Shown: positions 42,045-50,522 of the stretch, in pieces
How the letters are laid out: each line of letters opens with the position of its first letter
Position numbering within the stretch: position 1 is the first letter of the stretch
DNA from: UBA1724 sp051884615
GTDB lineage: Bacteria; Verrucomicrobiota; Lentisphaeria; Oligosphaerales; Oligosphaeraceae
Reading direction: 5' to 3'
Length of the DNA stretch: 64,000 nucleotides
NCBI GenBank assembly: GCA_051884615.1
Contig: JBJEVT010000003.1
Coordinates: 1 to 64,000, forward strand
Notes under the pieces: generated by a model
Told to the model about the DNA's origin: nothing
The model's database searches: none
Seen by the model: only the letters and a program-made list of their open reading frames with translations
Position numbers and translations under genes: made by a program

Positions 42045-44524
42045 GGGGTCTCCTCCCGGGATTGGGGACTGGCGTCGGCGGAGAGGGCGGCTTCCAGGCG
42101 GGGGTCGGGTTCCATGCCATGCTGGATGGCCAGGCGGTACCATTGGAGGGCCTGCTGCCGCTCCTTTTTTGCCAGCAGTTCCAGGGCGGCGCGGTGGGCC
42201 GGATTTTTCCGCGCCTCCCATTCCAGTTCCGAGGAGCGGGTGAGCGCCACCATGGCAAGATTGAAGGCGGCCTCCCCGTCCTGGGGCGCCAGGGACAGGG
42301 CCTTCTGTAATTGGACGATGGCGGCTTCCCGCCAGCCCATGGTGGCCAGGGCCACGCCGAAGAGCCGGGCGGTGCGGGGGTCCTGGGGGGTGAGGGCGGT
42401 GCAGCGTGCCATGGTGGCCAGGGCCCATTCCGGCTGTTTCAGCTGGAGCTGGGCGAAGCCCAGGGCAAGGAGCACTTCCGGGTCGTCGGGATTCTGGCGC
42501 ATGGCGGCGGCCAGATAGCCCGATGCCTCGGCGTCGTCCCCGGCGGCGGAAGCCAGGAGCCCCTGGCGTTTCAGGGCCAGGAAGTTTTCGGGCTGGAGTT
42601 GGAGAGCCTGGGCGTAGTTCCAGCGGGCGGCCTCGGTCTTGCCCTGCTGTTCGGCCTCGGCGCCCTGGCGCAGAAAGCCCTTCAACAGCACTTGGTCCGT
42701 CGCGGAGAGGCCGGTGTTGGCGCCGGGGGCGGGGTCCTCGGGCCGGGGCAGGCTCACAGCCACGGGGGCGGCGCCGGGCAGGGAGGCGGCGGGGGCGGCG
42801 GGCGCCTGGCGGCTCTGGGCGTTTCGGAGCTCCTCCAGCTCCTTTTCCAGATTCTGGCGTTCCACGGTGCGGCGCACCAGAGCGGATTCCAGCTCTCCCT
42901 GGCGCAGCTGGGCGGCCTCCAGGGCGCTTTGCAACTCCTGGAGGCGGGCATCCGTCTTTTCCGTGGCGGCGGGGCGTCTTTCCCCCTCCTCCTGGAGGCG
43001 GGCGAGTTTCTGCTCCGCATCCTGGCGGGCGGATTCCGCCAGGGAGAGGCGTTCCCGGAGCTGGCGGCACTCCTCCCGGGCGTCCGCCTCGCGTCTGACG
43101 GCCTCCTCCCATTCCGCCTGGCTTTCCTTGGCGGTGGACATCAGCCCCTCGGCGGCCTGGCTGGCCGCCCGGAGCTGGCGCAGATCCTGCCGGGCGGCCT
43201 CCAGGGCGGCCTGGCTTTCCGTGAACCGTTCTCCCTGGGCGCGGAAGGATTCCTCCCATTGCCGGATTTTCTCCTGGCCATCCTGGATTTCCTTCTCCAA
43301 CTCCCCGATGCGGGCTTCCCGCTGGCGCAGGGTGGATTCCTGGGAGGCCAGCAACGCCTTCTGGGCGGCCAGGGATTCCTGGAGGCGGGATGCCTGGTCG
43401 GAGAGTTCCTGGCGTTCCTGCTGGAGCCGCCCCACGGATTTCAGCTGGTCGGTGACGGCCTCCGCATTGGTGCGGGAGCGGGCGCGTTCCTGCTCCAGTT
43501 CCTCTCCCAGGCGGGTCACCGCCTCCTCGGCCTGGGTGAGGCGGCGCTGGAGATTCAGCAACTCCATCTGGAGGGACTGGCATTGCTCCTCCCGTGCCAG
43601 GAGCTGGCTCTTCAGCTTCTGGTATTCCCGGGCGCTTTCGGTGAGGTTGGCTTGCTGCTGGCTGAGCTCCGCATTGGCCTTTTCCTGGGCCTGGAGGGAG
43701 AGGCGCAGCTTGTTCCTCTCCAGTTCCAGCTCTCCCTTCTGGCGCAGGAGGGTCTCCCGTTCCTGGCGCAGGGCGGCCTCCCGTTCCTCTGCCTGCCGGC
43801 GCCATTGGGTCTCCCGCTGGCTTTGGGCCAGAAGATCATCCCGGGCGGCGGCCACCTGTTCCAGGAGGCGTCCCGTGCGGGCGAGTTCCTCCTGGGCGCG
43901 CTGGAGCTGGCCCGTCAGCTCCTCCCATCGGCCGAGCCGGGGATCGGGGGTGCGGGCCTGCTGGAGCGCCTTCTGCTGATCCTCCAACTGGGCGGTGAGG
44001 GTGCGCACCTGGGCCTGGAGGGTCTCCCGGTCCTTCCGGAGGATTTCCAGGTTTTCCTGGGCGGCGGCCATGGCGGCGGCTTCCGCCCTGGCGCGCTCCA
44101 GGGCCTGGCGGTTCCGTTCGGCATCGCTCTCCAGAAGCTGGAGCTTCTCCTGGAGCAACTGGTTCTCCCGGGTCTGGCGGTTCAGATTCTGGAAGAGCTC
44201 CTCCTTGGTGAGATACTCCATGTTCTGGCTGTTTGCCGCCTTGATCTCCTGAATCTTCTTCCGGCAATAATCCACCCGGTAGCGGATCAGGGAGACATTC
44301 CAGTCCGGATAGCGGGCCTGGACCTTCAGGAAGACATCCAGGGCCTTCTCGTAGCCGTGGAGGGCGGCAAGCTCCGCCTGGGCGGCCAGGGATTGGTCGG
44401 CCTGGGTCATGGCCTCGTAGCCGCTCATCCAGAGACGGCGCGCCGGGTCCGGTTCGGCGGCGGGCGCGGGGAGGGCGAGGGCCAGAGCCAGCAGGAGGCA
44501 GAGGAGGAGGGCGGGTTTAGGCAT
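42041..44524 (-). CDS. Secreted coiled-coil/TPR protein
   Basis: An 827-residue protein starting with a signal peptide (PALLLCLLLALALALPAPAAEP). Residues ~100-600 are an extremely long coiled coil rich in Glu, Gln, Arg and Leu heptads (for example REREALRQERETLLRQKGEL). The last ~200 residues carry TPR-like repeats (ARWNYAQALQLQPENFLALKRQGLLA, GYLAAAMRQNPDDPEVLLALGFAQL). It is likely an envelope-anchored scaffold. The first in-frame codon at 44641 lies inside the upstream gene; ATG 44524 precedes the signal peptide. It overlaps the downstream phosphoesterase by four bases. Confidence 0.72.
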   Translation of the reverse strand: MPKPALLLCLLLALALALPAPAAEPDPARRLWMSGYEAMTQADQSLAAQAELAALHGYEKALDVFLKVQARYPDWNVSLIRYRVDYCRKKIQEIKAANSQNMEYLTKEELFQNLNRQTRENQLLQEKLQLLESDAERNRQALERARAEAAAMAAAQENLEILRKDRETLQAQVRTLTAQLEDQQKALQQARTPDPRLGRWEELTGQLQRAQEELARTGRLLEQVAAARDDLLAQSQRETQWRRQAEEREAALRQERETLLRQKGELELERNKLRLSLQAQEKANAELSQQQANLTESAREYQKLKSQLLAREEQCQSLQMELLNLQRRLTQAEEAVTRLGEELEQERARSRTNAEAVTDQLKSVGRLQQERQELSDQASRLQESLAAQKALLASQESTLRQREARIGELEKEIQDGQEKIRQWEESFRAQGERFTESQAALEAARQDLRQLRAASQAAEGLMSTAKESQAEWEEAVRREADAREECRQLRERLSLAESARQDAEQKLARLQEEGERRPAATEKTDARLQELQSALEAAQLRQGELESALVRRTVERQNLEKELEELRNAQSRQAPAAPAASLPGAAPVAVSLPRPEDPAPGANTGLSATDQVLLKGFLRQGAEAEQQGKTEAARWNYAQALQLQPENFLALKRQGLLASAAGDDAEASGYLAAAMRQNPDDPEVLLALGFAQLQLKQPEWALATMARCTALTPQDPRTARLFGVALATMGWREAAIVQLQKALSLAPQDGEAAFNLAMVALTRSSELEWEARKNPAHRAALELLAKKERQQALQWYRLAIQHGMEPDPRLEAALSADASPQSREETP

Positions 44525-44552
44525 AGAGGAAAGAGGGGGAGGGGGGCGGCGG

Positions 44553-45521
44553 TCAGTCTTCCTTGGGGCGCAGGAAGGCCTTGAGAGGGGAGGACCTGGT
44601 GGCGCTGCGCCGGATGCTTTCCCGGAGCAGCTCGTCGGCATCGGCCTCCGGCAGGAGATTTTCTCCGTATCCCCGGGCGGCCTCGTCCATCTCCCGGATG
44701 GCGTGGCGAAGTCCCTGGGTGAGCTGGCGGGAGCACAGGCGGCTGGTTTCCAGCATATCCTCCCGCCGGAAATGGCTTCGGCAGCCGGGGAGGAGCTGGA
44801 TGCCGGCCAGGGCGAGAGCGGAGACCCGGCATCCCCAGGCGTGGGCGAGGATGAGATGGAGGACCAGATCGTGTCCCAGGAAATCTCCCCCGTCCCGTCG
44901 GGCGCGGTTGGCCTCGGCGGCGGTGGGCAGTTGGAATCCTGGCAGTCCGTGGTAGGTGCAGAGCCTGGGCGGGTCTCCGTATTCTGCCAGGGCGTTGAGC
45001 ACTTCGGCGTTCTGGATTTGGTTCAGGGCGTCGGAGAGATTGGGGCAGACGGTGGGGAGGAGGCCATGGAGTCCCTCCAGGGGGGAGAAGGAGAAATCGC
45101 TGACGAAATCCGTGAGCATGCCCCATTTTCCGGTTTTGAAGTCCGGGGAGAGGCTCACCGCCGTGTCCAGGAAGAGGTGGTTGGCGACGCCCAGATAGGC
45201 GGCCAGGGCGGTGGGGAAGAGGGCCATCCGGTGCCCGAACCCCTCGGCCACCCGGCGGTTGCCCACGGCGGCCAACACGGGGACGCCCTGGCAGAGGCCC
45301 GCCAGGAAGGCCGGCTGCGCCCCGTCCAGATTGGGCTCCGGGGGGAATTCCGGGAGAAGATCCGTCCAGGGGATGGTTTCCGGGGGTTGGTCGAAGAGGT
45401 CCCGGAGGGTGTATTCTGCGCCGAAGTGGAGATAGAAATCCGGGGGGGTGCCCTGGGGGAGTCGCGGGCGCAGGGCCTGGGCGGCGCGTTGGAGCAGGGT
45501 GGAGAAGGGGGCGTCTGTCAT
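44553..45521 (-). CDS. Purine nucleoside phosphorylase-like protein
   Basis: A 322-residue cytosolic protein with a PNP/UDP-type fold signature: GVPVLAAVGNRRVAEGFGHRMALFPTALAAYLGVANHLFLDTAVSL, KTGKWGMLTDFVSDFSFSPLEG, and LCTYHGLPGFQLPTAAEANRARRDGGDFLGHDLVLHLILAHAWGCRVSALAL. These correspond to the phosphate and purine sites of trimeric PNPs, but several positions differ, so the substrate may be another nucleoside or glycoside. Start ATG 45521 overlaps the transporter gene's stop by four bases, which hints at uptake of its substrate by that transporter. Confidence 0.62.
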   Translation of the reverse strand: MTDAPFSTLLQRAAQALRPRLPQGTPPDFYLHFGAEYTLRDLFDQPPETIPWTDLLPEFPPEPNLDGAQPAFLAGLCQGVPVLAAVGNRRVAEGFGHRMALFPTALAAYLGVANHLFLDTAVSLSPDFKTGKWGMLTDFVSDFSFSPLEGLHGLLPTVCPNLSDALNQIQNAEVLNALAEYGDPPRLCTYHGLPGFQLPTAAEANRARRDGGDFLGHDLVLHLILAHAWGCRVSALALAGIQLLPGCRSHFRREDMLETSRLCSRQLTQGLRHAIREMDEAARGYGENLLPEADADELLRESIRRSATRSSPLKAFLRPKED

Positions 45522-46471
45522 GGGCTCTTCCTGGTGCGTGCGGGCCAGGGGAGTTGGGAGACCAGGAGGGAGGTCACGATCAGGACGGTGCCGCCCAGGG
45601 TCCAGCGGTTCATCCGTTCTCCGGCCAGGCAGACGGCCAGGAGGCAGGCCAGGACCGGTTTCAGGAGGAAGGTCATGCTGGCCATGTAGGCGGAGATGTA
45701 GCGCATGGAGCCGTAGTAGAGGCAGTAGCCCAGGGCGGTGCCTCCCAGGATGAGAAGGGAGAGGGGGAGCCATCCGGTGAGGCAGCTGGTCCAGCCGCCG
45801 GCGTTTCCGAAGAGGAGGGCCAGGGGGAGCACCAGGATGCTGCCGAAGAGGGAGGAGAATCCCATGAGGAGTCCTGGGCCGTAGTCTGCCACCACCCTGC
45901 GGGTGATGCAGACGCTGCAGGCGAAGGTCAGGGCGGAGGACCACATGAGGAGCACGGGCCACAGGGAGTCCCGGGAGGGGGTTCCCTTTTCAAAGAGGAA
46001 GCAGGCGATGCCGCCCATGCTCACCAGGACCGCCAGCCATTTCCGGAGGGTCCATTCCTCGCCGTTGATGAAGCGTGCGAAGAAGATGGTGAAGAGGGCG
46101 TTGGAGCTGAAGAGGACCGCGGAGGAGGAGGCGTTCTCGAAGCGGGAGACCCCGAACTGGTAGAGGCTGATGGAGAGGGTGACGCCCACGGCCCCGTTCA
46201 GGAGGAAGATCCACATATCCTTTGCTGTCAGGCGTTTGCCGGATTTGAGGAACGGAGGCAGGAAGAGCGCCAGGAGGATCAGTCCGGTCCAGAAGAACCT
46301 CTGGAAGCAGAGGATGAAGCCGTTGATGAGAGGGGCGCCGGCGGCTTCCAGGCTGTGGGCGAGCCACTTGCAGTTCAGCTCGATGGTGCTGAAGATGGCG
46401 ACGCCCAGGATGCTGAGGAGGAGTCCCAGGAGCGTCCGGGAGGATTTTCCCGTGGGGGTGGGGGCGGTCAT
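45518..46471 (-). CDS. EamA/DMT-superfamily transporter
   Basis: A 317-residue inner-membrane protein with about ten hydrophobic segments and two EamA-type halves, including ISLYQFGVSRFENASSSAVLFSSNALFTIFFARFINGEEWTLRKWLAVLVSMGG and YGSMRYISAYMASMTFLLKPVLACLLAVCLAGERMNRWTLGGTVLIV. Such proteins export or import metabolites. Its 3' end overlaps the phosphorylase-like gene. It diverges from the secreted-protein gene at 46691. Substrate unknown. Confidence 0.82.
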   Translation of the reverse strand: MTAPTPTGKSSRTLLGLLLSILGVAIFSTIELNCKWLAHSLEAAGAPLINGFILCFQRFFWTGLILLALFLPPFLKSGKRLTAKDMWIFLLNGAVGVTLSISLYQFGVSRFENASSSAVLFSSNALFTIFFARFINGEEWTLRKWLAVLVSMGGIACFLFEKGTPSRDSLWPVLLMWSSALTFACSVCITRRVVADYGPGLLMGFSSLFGSILVLPLALLFGNAGGWTSCLTGWLPLSLLILGGTALGYCLYYGSMRYISAYMASMTFLLKPVLACLLAVCLAGERMNRWTLGGTVLIVTSLLVSQLPWPARTRKSP

Positions 46472-46690
46472 GGCGTGGAGGGAGAGGGGGTGCGGGGCGT
46501 TCCGACGCCGGGCTGGGGTTGGAGGTTCCCGGCTTTCGGAGGAAGGGCTATCTTACGGCAGATTCTGCCTTTTCCCCGGGTGTGCGGGCCGGCTGTGGCG
46601 GTGCGCCGGGGGAATTTCCTCAATATATCCCCCCGGGAACCCTGTGAAATCCCCCTTGGCGCCTTCCCGGAAACCCCTTCCTTCCCGCCC

Positions 46691-47362
46691 ATGACTTCCC
46701 CATCGCCCCGGTACCCTGTGGTCCGCTTCCTTCCCGCCCTCCTCCTGGGGCTCTCCCTGCTGCTGCCAGGGTTCTGCCAACCCCTTGCCGCCCTCTCCCT
46801 GGAGCTCACGTTGAGCTTCCGGAAGGACGGGAGTCTGGAGACCAAGTGGGAGGTGCAGGTTCCGGAGAAGGCGGCGGGCATTCTCCAGCAGATGCTCGCC
46901 CTGGAGGGGGCGGCGCCGGGACTCTTTCCCCCGGAGGAGGAGGTCTGGCGGGAAATGGTGGGGCAGTGTCCCGGGGTCACCCTGGAGGAATGTCGTTCCT
47001 ACGGGCAGACGGAGGGGCGTCGTTATGTGCTGCGGCTGCGTGCGGAGGATGGGGAGGCCCTGTTGAGCAGCGGGATGCTGGGGCAGGTGGCTCTGGAGAA
47101 GCCCCAGGGGGAGAAAGGGGTGCGGGTGCTCCGGGTGACGCTGCCCAGCCCGAAGGAATGGACGCCCGCCCGGATTCGCTCCGCCCGGATGCTTCTGGAG
47201 GCCCTGGGGGGCCTGGAGGTGCGCCTGTTCCTGGAGACCCCCGCTCCGCTGCTGGACACCACGGGCAGGAAGACGGGGCCGCGGCGTTGCCAATGGCTCC
47301 TGGATTCCGCAGGCTGGTTCCAGGATGCCCTGCCCATCCTCCAAGCCAGCTGGAACCCCTGA
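46691..47362 (+). CDS. Secreted protein of unknown function
   Basis: A 223-residue protein with a signal peptide (RFLPALLLGLSLLLPGFCQP). The mature part has alternating beta-prone and acidic segments (SLELTLSFRKDGSLETKWEVQV) and two cysteines (CPGVTLEEC), with no recognised domain. ATG 46691 gives the signal peptide; an upstream in-frame extension lies antisense to the transporter gene and is rejected. It is followed 18 bp later by a membrane/TPR protein and is probably co-expressed with it. Confidence 0.65.
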   Translation: MTSPSPRYPVVRFLPALLLGLSLLLPGFCQPLAALSLELTLSFRKDGSLETKWEVQVPEKAAGILQQMLALEGAAPGLFPPEEEVWREMVGQCPGVTLEECRSYGQTEGRRYVLRLRAEDGEALLSSGMLGQVALEKPQGEKGVRVLRVTLPSPKEWTPARIRSARMLLEALGGLEVRLFLETPAPLLDTTGRKTGPRRCQWLLDSAGWFQDALPILQASWNP

Positions 47363-47380
47363 ATTTCATCCGGGAATATC

Positions 47381-47875
47381 ATGTTCTGGCGCGGCATCGG
47401 CAAGTACATTCTCCTGGGAATCTGGGTTGCCCAGACCGGACTGGTGGTTCTCTTCGGCGTGCTCCTGGAGCATTTCCACCATGTCCCCTTCACCTTCGGT
47501 CTCTACCTCCGGATCAAACTCCTCTCCTATCTCCTCCTGCTCCCTTTCCTGTTTGGCTTCCGGTCCATGGTGGAGTTCTTCCAGAACCTCTACTTTCCCA
47601 GCGGAAAGTTCGACCGGCCCCAGCCAGTCTACAGCCATGCGGAACGCTTCCGTCTGGCGGGAGAGTTCAAGGAGGCCATCCTGGCATACAACGAGCTGGC
47701 CACGCAATATCCTGATCTGGCCAAACCCTTTGTCGCCATGATGGACATCTACGACCTGGAATACCACGACACCGAGTCGGTGCGGAAAATCTACCAGCGC
47801 GCCATCCAGACCGTGAAGGATCCCCGGGAACGGAAGATCCTGGACCAGGCGTATCAGGACATGACCAAGGAGTGA
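47381..47875 (+). CDS. Membrane protein with C-terminal TPR-like region
   Basis: A 164-residue protein with two N-terminal membrane segments (ILLGIWVAQTGLVVLFGVLL and KLLSYLLLLPFLFGF), then a soluble TPR-like tail (RFRLAGEFKEAILAYNELATQYPDLAKPFVAMMDIY, SVRKIYQRAIQTVKDPRERKILDQAYQDM). Likely inner-membrane, with TPR repeats on the cytoplasmic face. It follows the secreted protein and precedes the MATE gene. Role unknown. Confidence 0.65.
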   Translation: MFWRGIGKYILLGIWVAQTGLVVLFGVLLEHFHHVPFTFGLYLRIKLLSYLLLLPFLFGFRSMVEFFQNLYFPSGKFDRPQPVYSHAERFRLAGEFKEAILAYNELATQYPDLAKPFVAMMDIYDLEYHDTESVRKIYQRAIQTVKDPRERKILDQAYQDMTKE

Positions 47876-47966
47876 CCGGCCCGGCGGCGGGGGGTGGTTC
47901 ATGGGGGGGAGGCTATGTTATCCGTTCTTTCCCGCTTTTTGCTCTTCCCCCCGTTCTTCTCTGGTC

Positions 47967-49349
47967 ATGTCCCCCTCCCACGCATCCGATTTCATGGGCA
48001 CGGAGCCCGTGCATAGGCTGTTGCGGCGCTTCGCCCTGCCTGCCATGGTCTCCAGCCTGGTGAACTGTCTCTACAACATTGTGGACCGGCTGTATCTGGG
48101 GCATGCCGTGGGACCGGACGCCATCGCGGGGCTGGCGTTGACCATGCCGTATATGATTGTGCTGGCGGCCTTTGGCATGATGATCGGGCAGGGCTCCGGG
48201 GCGATGGTGTCCCTGATGCTGGGGGAGAAGCGGCCGGAGGATGCCAACCGGGTTCTGGGGCAGGCCATCGCCATGTATATCCTGTTCATCTTCACCTTCC
48301 AGACCCTGGGGTTGATCTTCCTGGACCAGACCCTGCGTTTCATGGGCACCACCGGCGCCGCCCTGCCCCACGCCCGGTCCTATCTTCGGATCATCCTATG
48401 GGGCAACATCTTCCAGCATTTGAGCTTTGGAGGAAGCAACATCGTGCGCGCGGAGGGGGATTCCATGGCGGCCATGGGGGTGATCGTGCTGGGGGCGGTG
48501 ATGAACATCATCCTGGATCCCATCTTCATCTTCGTGTTCGGCATGGGCATCCGCGGGGCGGCGGTGGCCACCATCCTGGCCATGGCCATTTCCTCCTCCT
48601 GGGTGATGTTCCACTTCATCCGCGGGAAGGCGGTCCAGCTCCACCTGCGGAACGTGCGCCTGCATTGGCATCTTTTCTGGCGGGTGGTCTCCATCGGCCT
48701 GGCGCCCTGCGTGATGCAGTGTCTCAACAGCGTCATCTTCGTCTTCTACAACCGCGGCTTCCTCCAATATGCGGAGAACGAGACCCAAGCCACCCTGTAC
48801 ATCGCCGCCTTCGGCATCGTCAACCCCATTCTGATGGCCCTGCTGATGCCGGCCTTCGGCATCAACATGGGGGCGCAGCCCATCATCGGCTACAACACCG
48901 GCGCCAAGCTCTACCATCGGGTGGAGAAGACCCTGAAGCTCACCCAGACCCTGGGCACCGTCATCTGCTTCGGCCTGGCGGTGGTCTGCTTCCTTCTGGC
49001 GCGCCCCGTGGTCTCCCTCTTCTGCGGAAGCGAGGACCTGATCCAGGTGGCCACCCACGGTCTACGGGTGGCGGTGCTGGGCTTGAGCTTCATTGGCGTG
49101 GGCATCATCACCAGCACCTACTACCAGTCCACCGGCCGCGCCACCATCTCCATCCTGGTGGGCTGCCTGCGTCAGGGCGTGGTGCTGATTCCCACGCTGG
49201 TGATGCTGCCCATGCTCTGGGGACTGAATGCCATCTGGTGGGCGGGCCCCTTCTCGGACGCCCTGGCGGGCGTGCTGTGCTGGTGCCTGCTTTTCCATGA
49301 GATTCGCCGCCTGCGTCGTCTTCAGCGGGAAACCGTCGCCGTGGCATGA
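47967..49349 (+). CDS. MATE-family multidrug/metabolite exporter
   Basis: A 460-residue membrane protein with about twelve hydrophobic segments. MATE features are VHRLLRRFALPAMVSSLVNCLYNIVDRLYLGHAVGPDAIAGLALTMPY, GQGSGAMVSLMLGEKRPEDAN, and the second half MPAFGINMGAQPIIGYNTGAKLYHRVEKTLK. It exchanges Na+ or H+ for cationic compounds. ATG 47967 is chosen; ATG 47994 could also begin the family-typical MGTEPVHRLL. Its stop overlaps the Cys-rich peptide gene by four bases. Confidence 0.88.
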   Translation: MSPSHASDFMGTEPVHRLLRRFALPAMVSSLVNCLYNIVDRLYLGHAVGPDAIAGLALTMPYMIVLAAFGMMIGQGSGAMVSLMLGEKRPEDANRVLGQAIAMYILFIFTFQTLGLIFLDQTLRFMGTTGAALPHARSYLRIILWGNIFQHLSFGGSNIVRAEGDSMAAMGVIVLGAVMNIILDPIFIFVFGMGIRGAAVATILAMAISSSWVMFHFIRGKAVQLHLRNVRLHWHLFWRVVSIGLAPCVMQCLNSVIFVFYNRGFLQYAENETQATLYIAAFGIVNPILMALLMPAFGINMGAQPIIGYNTGAKLYHRVEKTLKLTQTLGTVICFGLAVVCFLLARPVVSLFCGSEDLIQVATHGLRVAVLGLSFIGVGIITSTYYQSTGRATISILVGCLRQGVVLIPTLVMLPMLWGLNAIWWAGPFSDALAGVLCWCLLFHEIRRLRRLQRETVAVA

Positions 49350-49549
49350 GGGAGATTTTCCGGGGAGTGGCGGAGCACGCCGGGGATTTGGTGATCCTGG
49401 GGGTGATGGCGTTGGCGGCCTGGGGGGCATGGCGTTTTTTGCGCCGGCGCCAGGGGCGGGGATGCTGCGGGTGTTCTTGCGGCTGCGGGGGGCGGTGTGC
49501 CCAAAAAGAGACGCCTTCGCCGGAGGAGGCGGGGCGTCCTCGACGTTGA
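49346..49549 (+). CDS. Small single-pass membrane protein with Cys-rich tail
   Basis: A 67-residue peptide with one transmembrane helix (LVILGVMALAAWGAWRFL), then RRRQGRGCCGCSCGCGGRCAQKE. The Cys/Gly-rich tail resembles FeoB-associated Cys-rich membrane proteins, which are proposed iron-handling accessories, but no feo genes are near. The start overlaps the MATE stop (ATGA), implying coupling. The 49550-49787 stretch beyond it shows no gene. Confidence 0.6.
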   Translation: MREIFRGVAEHAGDLVILGVMALAAWGAWRFLRRRQGRGCCGCSCGCGGRCAQKETPSPEEAGRPRR

Positions 49550-49787
49550 GGACCCGCGGGGAAGGGGATCCAAAGAGATTCCTCCCTCGCCTCCCGTCGC
49601 GTCAATCTTCACCTTGCCCGGGCGCAGGAGCCCGTTCCGCACCCGATAAAGCCGTCCGGCCCGCCCCGGATGCCTCATTTCCTCCCGGGAAATGGCATAT
49701 CGTGTTTCCCCGACGGACAAGTCGCCGCCGTGGCGGAATTTCCGAGAGTGTTCCTGGCGCGGGCGGGGACAGGGGAGCCGGGATGGA

Positions 49788-50507
49788 TTATTCCTCGGTG
49801 GCGAGGGTGAAATCCCAGAATTGATTGACGCCCTCGCAGGCGGTGAGACCCGCCCGGAAGTTGGGCTGCAGGGTGGGGAGGAGGCATCCGAAGACCGACT
49901 CCCCGCAGCGGATGGTCAGCCGGGGACCCTTGGCGGTGAACTCCACCTGGGCGGACAGGAGATGCGGGGTTTGGGGGGAGAAGGGAGTCTGGAGAAATGC
50001 CGCCAGTCGCCAATAGGGTTTCCCCTCCCGCAGTTCGTGGTGCCACACGTTGATGCCCTGGTCGTAGAGGACGATCTCCCAGTGTTCCCGGTATTCGGGA
50101 TTTCCCTCCCCGTCGGCGCCCAGCCCGTTGGCCAGCACCAGGAGGGGAGCCATCCGGTATTGGAACGCCATGGTGGCCTTCAGGGTGATTTTCCTGCCCT
50201 TCACCGGCTCTGCCAGCACCATGGAGACGTAGGTGCGGGGCGCCTCGGGCCCCTGGAGCCTCTCCCCATACGCCCGGTCAGGCTCCCCCTCCTGTTGCGG
50301 GGGAACCCGGTTGCGGATGAAATCCTCCTCCTGCACCCATTCTCCGGGGAAGGGGAAGCGGGGGCTGCGTACCATGACCCAGTCCCGGGGGGACCATTGG
50401 CCGGGCTGGAAGCCCCAGCGCCGCTCCTCCGTGGCATGGAGGGCTGACGCCGCCAGGACCACGGTCAGGAGCAGGGGGAGGAATACGGGGAGAGGTCGAG
50501 GTGTCAT
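49788..50507 (-). CDS. Secreted protein of unknown function downstream of the GH20 gene
   Basis: A 239-residue protein with a signal peptide (LPVFLPLLLTVVLAASALHA). The mature region is beta-rich (KITLKATMAFQYRMAPLLVLANGLG, HWEIVLYDQGINVWHHE, LSAQVEFTAKGPRLTIRCGESVFG) and has the feel of a concanavalin-like jelly-roll or DUF1080-type sandwich. No catalytic residues are evident. It starts 15 bp after the GH20 stop on the same strand, so the two are likely co-transcribed. Confidence 0.65.
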   Translation of the reverse strand: MTPRPLPVFLPLLLTVVLAASALHATEERRWGFQPGQWSPRDWVMVRSPRFPFPGEWVQEEDFIRNRVPPQQEGEPDRAYGERLQGPEAPRTYVSMVLAEPVKGRKITLKATMAFQYRMAPLLVLANGLGADGEGNPEYREHWEIVLYDQGINVWHHELREGKPYWRLAAFLQTPFSPQTPHLLSAQVEFTAKGPRLTIRCGESVFGCLLPTLQPNFRAGLTACEGVNQFWDFTLATEE

Positions 50508-50522
50508 TTCGGCGCCCGCGGG

